Positions 6,298 through 14,943 of a stretch of 44,868 nucleotides of DNA are shown piece by piece. The translations under genes were made by a program, and so were the position numbers. Below the pieces are notes generated by a model. It was given only the letters and a program-made list of their open reading frames with translations. It did no database searches and was not told the origin of the DNA. The DNA comes from Bacteroidales bacterium (lineage in GTDB: Bacteria > Bacteroidota > Bacteroidia > Bacteroidales > F082), in assembly GCA_017651645.1 (NCBI GenBank), contig JAGCCO010000032.1, positions 1-44,868 of the forward strand, written 5' to 3'. Numbering within the stretch: position 1 is the stretch's first letter; each line of letters begins with the position of its first letter.

Positions 6298-7656
6298 ATG
6301 AACATCACACAAAACACAAAAGGAGACAACCTGCTCTCCATCAAGATTAATGTTGAGAAGGCTGATTACGAAGAAATGGTTGAAAAGACCTTAAGGCAAA
6401 TGAGACATAAAGCCAACGTGCCCGGTTTCCGTCCCGGCATGGTGCCCATGGGCATGATCAAGAAGATGTATGGCGCCAGCGCGAAAATGGAAGCCCTGAA
6501 CACCATCGTCTCGGACAGCCTCAACAAGCATATCGTCGACAACAAGCTCGACCTCCTCGGCTATCCGCTCAACGACATCGAAATGCAGCAGCCTGCCGAC
6601 CTTGAAAAAGAAGACAACCTCGACTTCTACTTCGAAGCCGCCCTGCGTCCCGAAATCAACGTCGACTTCACCAACACGATGGTTGACTTCTACCATATCA
6701 TCCCCACCGACGAGGAAGTGGACAAGGTCGTCGAAGACCTGCAACAACGCAACCCCAACACAAGCCATCCCGAGACCGTCGGTGAAGACGACCGCATCGA
6801 GATCAAGATCCGTGAAGCCAAGAACGGCAAGGAAGTGGAAGGCGGCTTCGAGAAAGACGGACTCTACTTCAACATGAGTCAAATCAAGAACAAGACCCAA
6901 CGGAAAAAATTCATTGACAAGGAAGTGGGATCCGAGTTCATCGTAAACTTCGCTAAAGTGTTCGGTTCGGAAGAAGAAGCTGCCAAGGTGCTGGGCCAAG
7001 ACGCTCCTGCTGCCAGCGACTTTAACATCATCATCGACGACGCCATCCGCAACGAGAAGCCCGAGCTTGACGAGGATTTCTTCAAGAAGATCTTCCCCGA
7101 TAAGGAAATCAAGGACCTCGACGCCTTCAAGCAGGCTGTCAAAGCCGAGATGGAGAAACAACACGAGGCTGAGACCGACCCCATCCTCTTCAACAAGATG
7201 GTTGACGAGCTGGTGGCCGCCGTCAGGTTCGACCTCCCCGATGCCTTCATGAAACGCTGGCTCGTTGAGAACAGCCAAGGCAACATCACCGCCGAAGACG
7301 TGGAGAAGAACTACGAGAAAGACTATGTGAAGGGCCTGCGCTGGCAGCTCATCGAAGACAGCATCGTGAAAGCCAACCCCGAGCTCATCATCAAGGACGA
7401 GGAAGTGAAGAACTTCGTGCTGAAGCAGATCTTCCCTGGCATCGACTACGCCACCGTTGAAGACGACATGAAGGTCAACCTCGACAAGATTGCAGCCAAC
7501 TACCTCAAAGACGGCAAACAAGTGGAACAACTCAAGAACCAGCTGGCCGACATCAAGATGACTGCTTTCCTGAAGGGCAAGATGAACATCAACTACGCCG
7601 AGACTACCGCTGCCGACTTTATGAAGAAGCTTGAAGAGGAGCGGAAAGCTAAGTAA
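6298..7656 (+). CDS. tig: trigger factor (ribosome-associated chaperone)
   Basis: 452-residue trigger factor, which docks at the ribosomal exit tunnel through L23 and shields nascent chains. The ribosome-binding loop appears as GFRPGMVP (43-50), matching the family G-F-R-x-G-x-x-P. The middle PPIase domain (about 150-245) is weakly conserved, as is usual in Bacteroidetes, and the C-terminal substrate-binding arms follow in a very acidic, Lys/Glu-rich sequence. It lies upstream of clpP and clpX on the same strand, the classic tig-clpP-clpX order, and probably shares a transcript with the tRNA-Leu before it. A 118-base gap holding a palindromic repeat separates it from clpP. Confidence 0.95.
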   Translation: MNITQNTKGDNLLSIKINVEKADYEEMVEKTLRQMRHKANVPGFRPGMVPMGMIKKMYGASAKMEALNTIVSDSLNKHIVDNKLDLLGYPLNDIEMQQPADLEKEDNLDFYFEAALRPEINVDFTNTMVDFYHIIPTDEEVDKVVEDLQQRNPNTSHPETVGEDDRIEIKIREAKNGKEVEGGFEKDGLYFNMSQIKNKTQRKKFIDKEVGSEFIVNFAKVFGSEEEAAKVLGQDAPAASDFNIIIDDAIRNEKPELDEDFFKKIFPDKEIKDLDAFKQAVKAEMEKQHEAETDPILFNKMVDELVAAVRFDLPDAFMKRWLVENSQGNITAEDVEKNYEKDYVKGLRWQLIEDSIVKANPELIIKDEEVKNFVLKQIFPGIDYATVEDDMKVNLDKIAANYLKDGKQVEQLKNQLADIKMTAFLKGKMNINYAETTAADFMKKLEEERKAK

Positions 7657-7733
7657 ACTATGGCTTATGACTATGGCCGACGGCTTGCTCTTACGTAAAA
7701 GCGAGCTATAGGCCATGGGCTATCAGCCATAGT
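7657..7733. repeat. heptad-type palindromic intergenic element C
   Basis: Begins right after the tig stop codon. The left arm 7657-7678 pairs imperfectly with 7711-7733, and the loop continues the pairing through GCTTGCTCTTACGTAA and its near complement, so the whole 77 bases can form one long stem. Arms are made of seven-base words: CTATGGC, TTATGAC, TATGGCC, and on the right GGCCATG, GGCTATC, AGCCATA. The same words occur in the element at 26431. No T-run follows. Confidence 0.72.
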
Positions 7734-7774
7734 CAACTAAAAGAACTCTATAACTCAATAACCATACAAACAAA

Positions 7775-8452
7775 ATGAATAACGAGTTTTTCAAATACGC
7801 CACCAAGCATGTGGGGTTGAATACCCTCGGCCTGGAGCAATACATCTCCAAAATCAACAACAGCGGCTACATCAGCCCCACCGTTATCGAGGAGCGTCAG
7901 CTCAACGTGGCTCAGATGGACGTGTTCAGCCGCCTGATGATGGACCGCATCATCTTCCTCGGCACCGCCATCGACGACTATGTGGCCAACATCATCCAAG
8001 CCCAGCTGCTCTTCCTTGAGTCGACCGACTCGAAGCGCGACATCCAGATCTACCTCAACTCACCTGGTGGCAGCGTGTATGCTGGCTTGGGCATCTACGA
8101 CACCATGCAGTTCATCAGCCCCGACGTGGCCACCATCTGCACCGGCATGGCCGCATCGATGGCCGCCGTGTTGATGTGCGCCGGCACAGCAGGCAAACGC
8201 TCAGCCCTGCCCCACTCACGCATCATGATTCACCAGCCCATGGGCGGCGTGGAAGGTCAGGCCACCGAGATTGAAATCACGGCCCGCGAGATACAGAAGC
8301 TGAAGAAAGAGCTGTACGAAATCATCGCCAAGCACTCAGGCCAGACCTACGACAAGGTGTGGGCCGACAGCGACCGCGACTACTGGATGACCGCCGCCGA
8401 AGCCAAAGAATATGGCATGATCGACGAGGTGCTCATCAAGAAACAATCTTAA
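7775..8452 (+). CDS. clpP: ATP-dependent Clp protease proteolytic subunit
   Basis: Serine protease subunit of the ClpXP and ClpAP machines, 225 residues. The catalytic triad is visible: Ser128 in TGMAAS, His153 in MIHQP, and Asp202 in SDRDYWM. The GGS turn near residue 99 and the HSRIMIHQPMGG strand are as in the family. The ATG at 7775 gives an N-terminal stretch of about 30 residues before the conserved region, longer than the short E. coli propeptide but usual for Bacteroidetes. clpX starts three bases after its stop, so the two are translated from one message and made together. Confidence 0.97.
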   Translation: MNNEFFKYATKHVGLNTLGLEQYISKINNSGYISPTVIEERQLNVAQMDVFSRLMMDRIIFLGTAIDDYVANIIQAQLLFLESTDSKRDIQIYLNSPGGSVYAGLGIYDTMQFISPDVATICTGMAASMAAVLMCAGTAGKRSALPHSRIMIHQPMGGVEGQATEIEITAREIQKLKKELYEIIAKHSGQTYDKVWADSDRDYWMTAAEAKEYGMIDEVLIKKQS

Positions 8453-8455
8453 TCC

Positions 8456-9688
<1,233 letters not shown>

Positions 9689-9706
9689 TTCTCTAGCTGA
9701 TTCATC

Positions 9707-9741
9707 AAAAAAGCATCGGATTTCCTTCCGATGCTTTTTTT
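9707..9741 (+). terminator. terminator after clpX
   Basis: AAGCATCGGA (9711-9720) pairs with TCCGATGCTT (9727-9736), with A residues before and a T-run after. It separates the clp genes from the following DUF4294 gene. Confidence 0.9.
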
Positions 9742-9792
9742 GGCACAATACTTGCAACACTTCAAGCGTTGATTCAATAAACAGACATTGCC

Positions 9793-10482
9793 ATGAAAAG
9801 AGTATTCCTGACCGTTCTGATTGCCTTGATATCCTTGACTGGATATTCTCAACTCTTGAATAAAAACGGTGTCCCCATCAAGAAGGTCTACATCAAAAAG
9901 ACAGAGACGGGGCCCAGATCGAGCGTCGTCGATTTCTCCACCCCTGCCGAACCCACTACAGGCAGCGTGGTTTACGGCCGCATCGAGCCCAACGGCGACA
10001 CCACTCTCATCGTCTATCTGCCCGAAGTCGACATTGACCTGATGCAGCGTTACCTGCAAATCATCGACACGCGTCAAGGCCGCCGTCTGGCCAGCAATGT
10101 AAAAAAGGTGTATCCTTACGCCAAGTTGGCTGGCACGAAGATGCAGGAATACGACTCGATCCTAGCGAACATCCATGATAAGACAGAACGCAGCCGTCTG
10201 ATGAAACAGGCCGAGAAGGAGATTACCGAGCAATACACTGACGAGCTGAAAGACCTGACCATCACGCAGGGCCTCATCCTCGTGCGCCTCATCGACCGCG
10301 AGACGGGCAGCACCACCTACCAAGTTGTGAAGGAACTGCGGGGCAAGGTGCGTGCCTTCTTCTACCAAGGCTTCGCCCGTCTATGGGGCTACAACCTCAA
10401 GACGGAATACGACCCGCACAACAACCCCGAGGATGACCAGATAGAAACCATCATGACTTTGCTGGAACGCGGAGTGATTTAA
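9793..10482 (+). CDS. DUF4294 family secreted protein
   Basis: 229 residues with a cleavable signal peptide (MKRVFLTVLIALISLTGYSQ, cleavage likely after residue 19). The mature protein has the pattern of the Bacteroidetes-specific DUF4294 family: VVYGRIEPNGDTTLIVYLPEV, then LASNVKKVYPYAKLAG, a long charged helix, and TQGLILVRLIDRETGSTTYQVV near the C-terminus. The fold and function are not known to me. It stands alone behind the clpX terminator and ends at a hairpin facing the convergent sugar transferase. The family is usually present once per genome, suggesting an envelope housekeeping role (inference). Confidence 0.82.
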   Translation: MKRVFLTVLIALISLTGYSQLLNKNGVPIKKVYIKKTETGPRSSVVDFSTPAEPTTGSVVYGRIEPNGDTTLIVYLPEVDIDLMQRYLQIIDTRQGRRLASNVKKVYPYAKLAGTKMQEYDSILANIHDKTERSRLMKQAEKEITEQYTDELKDLTITQGLILVRLIDRETGSTTYQVVKELRGKVRAFFYQGFARLWGYNLKTEYDPHNNPEDDQIETIMTLLERGVI

Positions 10483-10510
10483 AGCTCGGTATAAACAGAT
10501 TTACACAAAC

Positions 10511-10539
10511 TGTAGAGGCACATTCATTGTGTCTCTACA
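10511..10539. terminator. hairpin between DUF4294 gene and sugar transferase gene
   Basis: A 12-bp stem TGTAGAGGCACA (10511-10522) with TGTGTCTCTACA (10528-10539) and a five-base loop lies between two convergent genes and probably ends both transcripts. The arm sequence resembles the palindrome found inside the subtilisin gene at 34323. Confidence 0.7.
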
Positions 10540-10540
10540 T

Positions 10541-11965
10541 TTATTTTCCTCGTCCTTGAATGACAATCAACACCGTGTATATCAAAATCTTGATATCCAA
10601 GGCGAGACTGACGTTCTCGATGTAGAGCACATCGTATTTCAGGCGTTCCACCATCTCTTCCACATTCTCGGCATAACCGTATTTTACCTCGCCCCAGCTG
10701 GTGATGCCGGGCTTTACCTTCAGAAGCAGTCGGTAATAAGGCGCCGTCTCCATGATCTTGTCGATGAAATACTGCCGTTCAGGACGATAGCCCACCAACG
10801 ACATGTCGCCTTTCAGCACCGTCCAGAACTGCGGAATCTCGTCCAAACGCACCTTACGCATGAACCTGCCAAAGGGGGTGATGCGTGGGTCGTCGTCGCT
10901 CGAGAGCATCGGTGTGCCCCCCGACTCGGCATCCACCCTCATGCTGCGGAACTTGGCCATCTTGAAGGGACGGCCACCCTTGCCGATGCGTTCCTGCACA
11001 TAGAACACGGGGCCTTTCGAAGTGGCCTTCACGATGATGGCGCAGGCGAGAAACACGGGTGAGAGAATGACCAAGGCAAGCACCGAGGCCACTATGTCGA
11101 ATGCGCGTTTCACCACTCTTTGCCACACGGGCATCAGCTCGGGCGTGACCTGCACCAAAGGCGCCTGCCAGATGGCCGACTGCTTTACTGTGCCGAAGAC
11201 CAAGTCCTGCATGGCGGGGATGATCTTCACGTTGGCATCGGTGGAATCCACCACGGAGAGCAGGACTTTCATCGTCTCCACCTCCGAGCGCTCAATGGCG
11301 ATGATGACCTCTTCCACATGCTGCTCTTTCACAATCTGTTCTATCTCGCGATAGGAACCCAGGCGCGGCAAGAACTCGCCCAGCTTGTATTCCTTCTTGT
11401 CATACACGTTGAGGAATCCGATGAGTCGGCGTCCCGAAGGCTTCACCTCGTCCTCGATTTCCTTGAAGATGGCACAAGCGTTGTCGTTGCTGCCCACGAT
11501 TAATGTGTTGAACCCGATTTTCTTACTGCGGATCCGCGAAATCACCGAGGTGGTAATGATGACGCGCGGGATGTAGGTCATCAGGAACTGAAGCGAAAAC
11601 AAGGCTATAAACGATTGATAATATGACTTGTAGGAAGCCACTTCGTCATCAAGGATGACCACAAAGAACAGGATGACCACACCGAGAAGCGTGATGAAGA
11701 AGGTCTGGCCGAGTTCCTTCAGCCTCGATTTTTGGTACACCTTCTCGTAGGCACCCGTCACAGCATGGAGAATCAACCAGCAGACGGGGATGATGGCAAC
11801 GCCCAACCAAAAACTCGGCGTAACGAAGGAATGCGTGATACGGTCCCAATAATTGATATAGAGGTCCTCATGCGCCTTGCGGAAAAAATAGAACAAGGTC
11901 CACGCCAGGATAGAGGCAATCCAATCGACGATGAAATAGAGCGATGCCAGCCTTTTCTTGTTCAT
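10541..11965 (-). CDS. polyprenyl-phosphate sugar-1-phosphate transferase (WbaP/WcaJ type)
   Basis: 474-residue membrane enzyme that transfers a sugar-1-phosphate from a nucleotide sugar to undecaprenyl phosphate, starting exopolysaccharide or O-antigen synthesis. Four N-terminal membrane segments (about 8-28, 50-70, 88-106, 118-136) are followed by a CoA-binding-like Rossmann domain (about 145-270), then a membrane helix (KRAFDIVASVLALVILSPVFL) and the catalytic bacterial sugar transferase domain with KMAKFRSMRVDAESG, RLDEIPQFWTVLKGDMSLVGYRPE and VKPGITSWGEVKYGY. The sugar cannot be predicted; galactose, glucose or a derivative are usual. Its start overlaps the stop of the upstream lipoprotein gene (ATGA), so the two are coupled. 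Confidence 0.93.
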   Translation of the reverse strand: MNKKRLASLYFIVDWIASILAWTLFYFFRKAHEDLYINYWDRITHSFVTPSFWLGVAIIPVCWLILHAVTGAYEKVYQKSRLKELGQTFFITLLGVVILFFVVILDDEVASYKSYYQSFIALFSLQFLMTYIPRVIITTSVISRIRSKKIGFNTLIVGSNDNACAIFKEIEDEVKPSGRRLIGFLNVYDKKEYKLGEFLPRLGSYREIEQIVKEQHVEEVIIAIERSEVETMKVLLSVVDSTDANVKIIPAMQDLVFGTVKQSAIWQAPLVQVTPELMPVWQRVVKRAFDIVASVLALVILSPVFLACAIIVKATSKGPVFYVQERIGKGGRPFKMAKFRSMRVDAESGGTPMLSSDDDPRITPFGRFMRKVRLDEIPQFWTVLKGDMSLVGYRPERQYFIDKIMETAPYYRLLLKVKPGITSWGEVKYGYAENVEEMVERLKYDVLYIENVSLALDIKILIYTVLIVIQGRGK

Positions 11966-12939
11966 AGGTTACGGTAAAGCAGTTTCAGGTTATCGAAATA
12001 GTAATAGCGGGGCTCGCTAATGGGCTGATAGATATAACCGGCATACACATCTTCCTGGGTGGTCAGGTCGGATGTGATCAGGTCGGATGTGATAAAGACC
12101 TTGAAATAGGAAGCGTTCGCGTACTTGTTCATATACGGCCCGATGTTGATGTATATCTTGTTCCAGCGTTGCGGTTTGTCGTGGGTCTTGTCGGTAGGAG
12201 TCACCTTCACCAAAGGCAAAGTCTCCAAATAATAGTCCATATAATACTGGATGCCCACGGCGAAAGTGTCGTTGCAGTTGTAGTCCATTTCGAGCAAGCA
12301 ATACACGCCGTTGGTGCCTTTGTGAAAATCGAACTCGTCGGCGGTAGCGATCGTGAAGTCCATAGTATCGGGCGGCAAGGCCACCTTCCCAGACCAGAAC
12401 GAATTGACCGAATGCCAAGCCTCGGCTCCGCTGATGCGGGTGGCGCCTATGGCGCTGTCGCTCATAGGCAACAAGGTGTTAGCATTCTCAAAATCCTCCA
12501 TCCAGGCGATGTTGGTCAGGTCGTTAATCGGATAATAGCTTAATGCCGGGGAAAGGTTGACGATGCTGTCTTCGACAAGATTCAGGTTTTTGTACACCAA
12601 CGGTTGGTAAAAGGGGTATCGGTCGCGCGCATCCGAACGGCCATCCACCTTGATGCCGCCGTAAATGGTCACTTTGTGCGGACCTTTCTTCAGGACTGGG
12701 AAAGTGGAAGGAAGCTCGAAAGCACCTAACAGCTGGTCGTCGACATATACCCAAGCATCGGTGATTTTTGACGTATTGGCGCCAAAGGTGTAATAATCGG
12801 TAAGCGAGTCCACCTTGATGGATTCGATATGGATATAGGCAGGCACTGTCTGCGTGCCTTCAAACTTCCGGCATGAAACGAGATTCAAGGAAAACAGGAG
12901 GAGTCCCAACAAGAAAAAAAGCGTAGATTTTCGATTCAT
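11962..12939 (-). CDS. uncharacterised lipoprotein
   Basis: 325-residue predicted lipoprotein: signal peptide with lipobox LVSC, the lipidated cysteine near residue 23. The mature part looks beta-rich, with an Ig/carboxypeptidase-regulatory-like front (IHIESIKVDSL, WVYVDDQLLGAFELPST, GPHKVTIYGGI) and a jelly-roll-like second half (EMDYNCNDTFAVGIQYY, RWNKIYINIGPYM). I do not recognise a named family. It is coupled by a four-base overlap to the polyprenyl sugar transferase and lies 79 bases after a Gfo/Idh/MocA oxidoreductase gene on the same strand, which suggests a part in polysaccharide export or surface anchoring, as inference only. Confidence 0.7.
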   Translation of the reverse strand: MNRKSTLFFLLGLLLFSLNLVSCRKFEGTQTVPAYIHIESIKVDSLTDYYTFGANTSKITDAWVYVDDQLLGAFELPSTFPVLKKGPHKVTIYGGIKVDGRSDARDRYPFYQPLVYKNLNLVEDSIVNLSPALSYYPINDLTNIAWMEDFENANTLLPMSDSAIGATRISGAEAWHSVNSFWSGKVALPPDTMDFTIATADEFDFHKGTNGVYCLLEMDYNCNDTFAVGIQYYMDYYLETLPLVKVTPTDKTHDKPQRWNKIYINIGPYMNKYANASYFKVFITSDLITSDLTTQEDVYAGYIYQPISEPRYYYFDNLKLLYRNL

Positions 12940-13018
12940 ATCGCGGGCTATATTAATTAATAAGGTATCGGACTAAAGGGTAACGAAATCATCGAACGAA
13001 TATTGTAGGGACCTGAAA

Positions 13019-14005
13019 TTATTTCTTCACTTTGGCGGTGGAAGCGGCAACGGCATCGAGAATGCGGTAGGCCAGTTTCAGCACGTTGATGCCGTCGTCA
13101 ATGGTGACTGCAGGCGTGGTGTTGTGAACGATGGCGCCATAGAAGCTCTCCAACTCGGTTTTGATGGCATTGATAGGATGGATCTCGGGACGTTCGAAAG
13201 TGATTTGTTTCTCAGAACCGTCGCCCAAGGTGATGGTCGCCGAAAGCGGGTTGGTTTCGTCGACGGTGTCGTGAATGCGTGTGATTTCGGCCACTTTGTC
13301 CAAGAAATCGACGGTGATGTAGGCATCAGGCTGGAAGATGCGGGTCTTACGCATATTCTTCAATGAAAGTCGCGAAGCCGTGAGGTTGGCCACGGCGCCA
13401 TTGGCAAACTCGATGCGGACATTGGTGATGTCGGGCGTGGTGCTGACAATGCTGACCCCATTCGCGCTAATGTGTGTGATTTCGGACTTGATGATGGTGA
13501 GCAGGATGTCGAGATCGTGCACCATGAGGTCGAGGACGACGGGCACATCGGTGCCACGCGGGTTGAACAAGGCCAGACGGTGAGCCTCGACAAACAGCGG
13601 ATCTTTGATAAAAGGCTCAGCCGCGATGAAAGCTGGATTGAAGCGTTCCACATGACCCACCTGCACCTTCACCCCAGCCTCACCGGCCAGTTTCTTCAAA
13701 GCGTTGGCTTCATCGGGAGTGGCCACAATGGGTTTCTCGATGAAGACATGCTTGCGTTTCTGCAAAGCCTTGGAGGCGCACTCGAAATGGCGGATGGTCG
13801 GCGTCACGATGTCGACCACATCCACGGCGTCAATCAACGCATCGATGGAATCGAAACAACGCAGCTGCATCTCCTGTTCCACCTGCCTGGCAGTCTCCAC
13901 AGCAGGGTCATAAAAACCCACCAGTTCAAATTGTCCAATCTGTTTGATGCAGTTGATATGAATCTTTCCCAAATGTCCCGTTCCTAACACTCCGATATTC
14001 AGCAT
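13019..14005 (-). CDS. Gfo/Idh/MocA family oxidoreductase
   Basis: NAD(P)-dependent sugar or amino-sugar dehydrogenase family member, 328 residues from the ATG at 14005. The Rossmann loop is GTGHLG (8-13), and the family signature EKP is at 90-92 (VFIEKPIV), supplying the conserved lysine; VGHVERFNPA and DLMVHDLDI mark the C-terminal substrate domain with the usual His. An upstream in-frame extension exists but covers the -7 box at 14045 and is not conserved in character. The neighbouring sugar transferase suggests a nucleotide-sugar substrate such as a UDP-N-acetylhexosamine, but this is inference; the family is too broad to name a reaction. Confidence 0.87.
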   Translation of the reverse strand: MLNIGVLGTGHLGKIHINCIKQIGQFELVGFYDPAVETARQVEQEMQLRCFDSIDALIDAVDVVDIVTPTIRHFECASKALQKRKHVFIEKPIVATPDEANALKKLAGEAGVKVQVGHVERFNPAFIAAEPFIKDPLFVEAHRLALFNPRGTDVPVVLDLMVHDLDILLTIIKSEITHISANGVSIVSTTPDITNVRIEFANGAVANLTASRLSLKNMRKTRIFQPDAYITVDFLDKVAEITRIHDTVDETNPLSATITLGDGSEKQITFERPEIHPINAIKTELESFYGAIVHNTTPAVTIDDGINVLKLAYRILDAVAASTAKVKK

Positions 14006-14044
14006 AGAAAAAGAATTAATCGAATTAACAAGAAAAAATTTCGG

Positions 14045-14052
14045 CAAAAATA
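14045..14052 (-). promoter_or_regulatory. -7 promoter element of the Gfo/Idh/MocA gene
   Basis: Minus-strand TATTTTTG followed by CCG, an exact TAnnTTTG match 39 bases upstream of the chosen ATG. It lies in the 96-base divergent region shared with pcm. No exact -7 match was found for pcm itself; the nearest is TAATTTCG around 14077. Confidence 0.6.
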
Positions 14053-14101
14053 GTTCTTTTATCCTTAGGTTTGACTTAATTTCGCGCCGCGAATACACAA
14101 A

Positions 14102-14767
14102 ATGACCAACAACTTAGAAGACAACTACCGCCACAAAGGCCTGCGCCAGCAGCTTGTTGAGCAGTTGCGCGCCAAAGGCATCACCGACGAGGCCGTTTTG
14201 TCGGCCATCAACGAGGTGCCGCGCCACATCTTCTTGGACTCCTCCTTTGTCGAGCTCGCCTATCAGGACAAGGCCTTCCCCATCGGCTCAGGGCAGACCA
14301 TCTCGCAGCCGCACACCGTCGCCTTTCAGACGCAGTTGCTGCAAGTGGAGAAAAGCATGAAAGTGCTCGAAATCGGGACGGGCTCGGGCTATCAGGCCTG
14401 TGTGTTGGCGGCCATGGGGGCCAAGGTATTCACCATCGAGCGGCAACGCAATCTCTATTTCAAGACCAAGGACATCCTTGAGCAACTTCCTTTTCGGGTG
14501 AAGACCTTTTTGGGCGACGGTTTCGAAGGCTTGCCTTCGTACGCGCCTTTCGACCGCGTCATCATCACTGCCGGAGCGCCAAGCCTTCCCGAAGCGCTCC
14601 TCCAACAGATGAAAACCGGCGGCATCATGGTCATCCCTTTGGATCAAGCCGACGGTGAAGGACAGACCATGTTGAGGGTTACCAAAACGGGAGATGGCAC
14701 TTTGAAAAAAGAGTCGTTCGGCGACTTCCAGTTCGTGCCCATGCTGAAGGAAATAGGGAATGATTGA
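14102..14767 (+). CDS. pcm: protein-L-isoaspartate O-methyltransferase
   Basis: Repairs damaged proteins by methylating isoaspartyl residues with S-adenosylmethionine; cytosolic, 221 residues. The family motif GSGQTISQPHTVA (62-74) is intact, followed by the SAM-binding loop VLEIGTGSGYQ (88-98) and the acidic loop FTIER. DRVIITAGAPSLPEALLQQMKTGG is the post-motif region. The length matches the 205-225 range of bacterial Pcm. It is divergent from the Gfo/Idh/MocA gene and appears to be a single-gene unit. Confidence 0.95.
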   Translation: MTNNLEDNYRHKGLRQQLVEQLRAKGITDEAVLSAINEVPRHIFLDSSFVELAYQDKAFPIGSGQTISQPHTVAFQTQLLQVEKSMKVLEIGTGSGYQACVLAAMGAKVFTIERQRNLYFKTKDILEQLPFRVKTFLGDGFEGLPSYAPFDRVIITAGAPSLPEALLQQMKTGGIMVIPLDQADGEGQTMLRVTKTGDGTLKKESFGDFQFVPMLKEIGND

Positions 14768-14832
14768 ACACATTTTGATGGTTGAACATCTTTTTCGTTT
14801 TCAATCAACACCTTAAAAAAATTACCATTCTC

Positions 14833-14861
14833 TTGCATTAAAAGAAAAATTACTATCTTTG
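14833..14861 (+). promoter_or_regulatory. promoter of the LRR protein gene
   Basis: TTG (14833-14835) and TATCTTTG (14854-14861) spaced by 18 bases, slightly shorter than the 20 seen at metK and sstT. The leader is about 75 bases and AT-rich; it can form a small hairpin from ATCTC and GAGAT soon after the start. Confidence 0.65.
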
Positions 14862-14943
14862 CAGGCTATTAAATCTCATCATCAAAGAGATGTTATTGTT
14901 TTAATATATTGAAAATCAAATATTTACATAAAAAGATAAAGAT

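Noticed and set aside
6391..7716. Long open reading frame (441 codons) antisense to tig
   Set aside because: Its translation is dominated by Val, Leu, His and Asp in a mirrored pattern expected from codon bias of tig; tig has clear family motifs, and the antisense frame has none.
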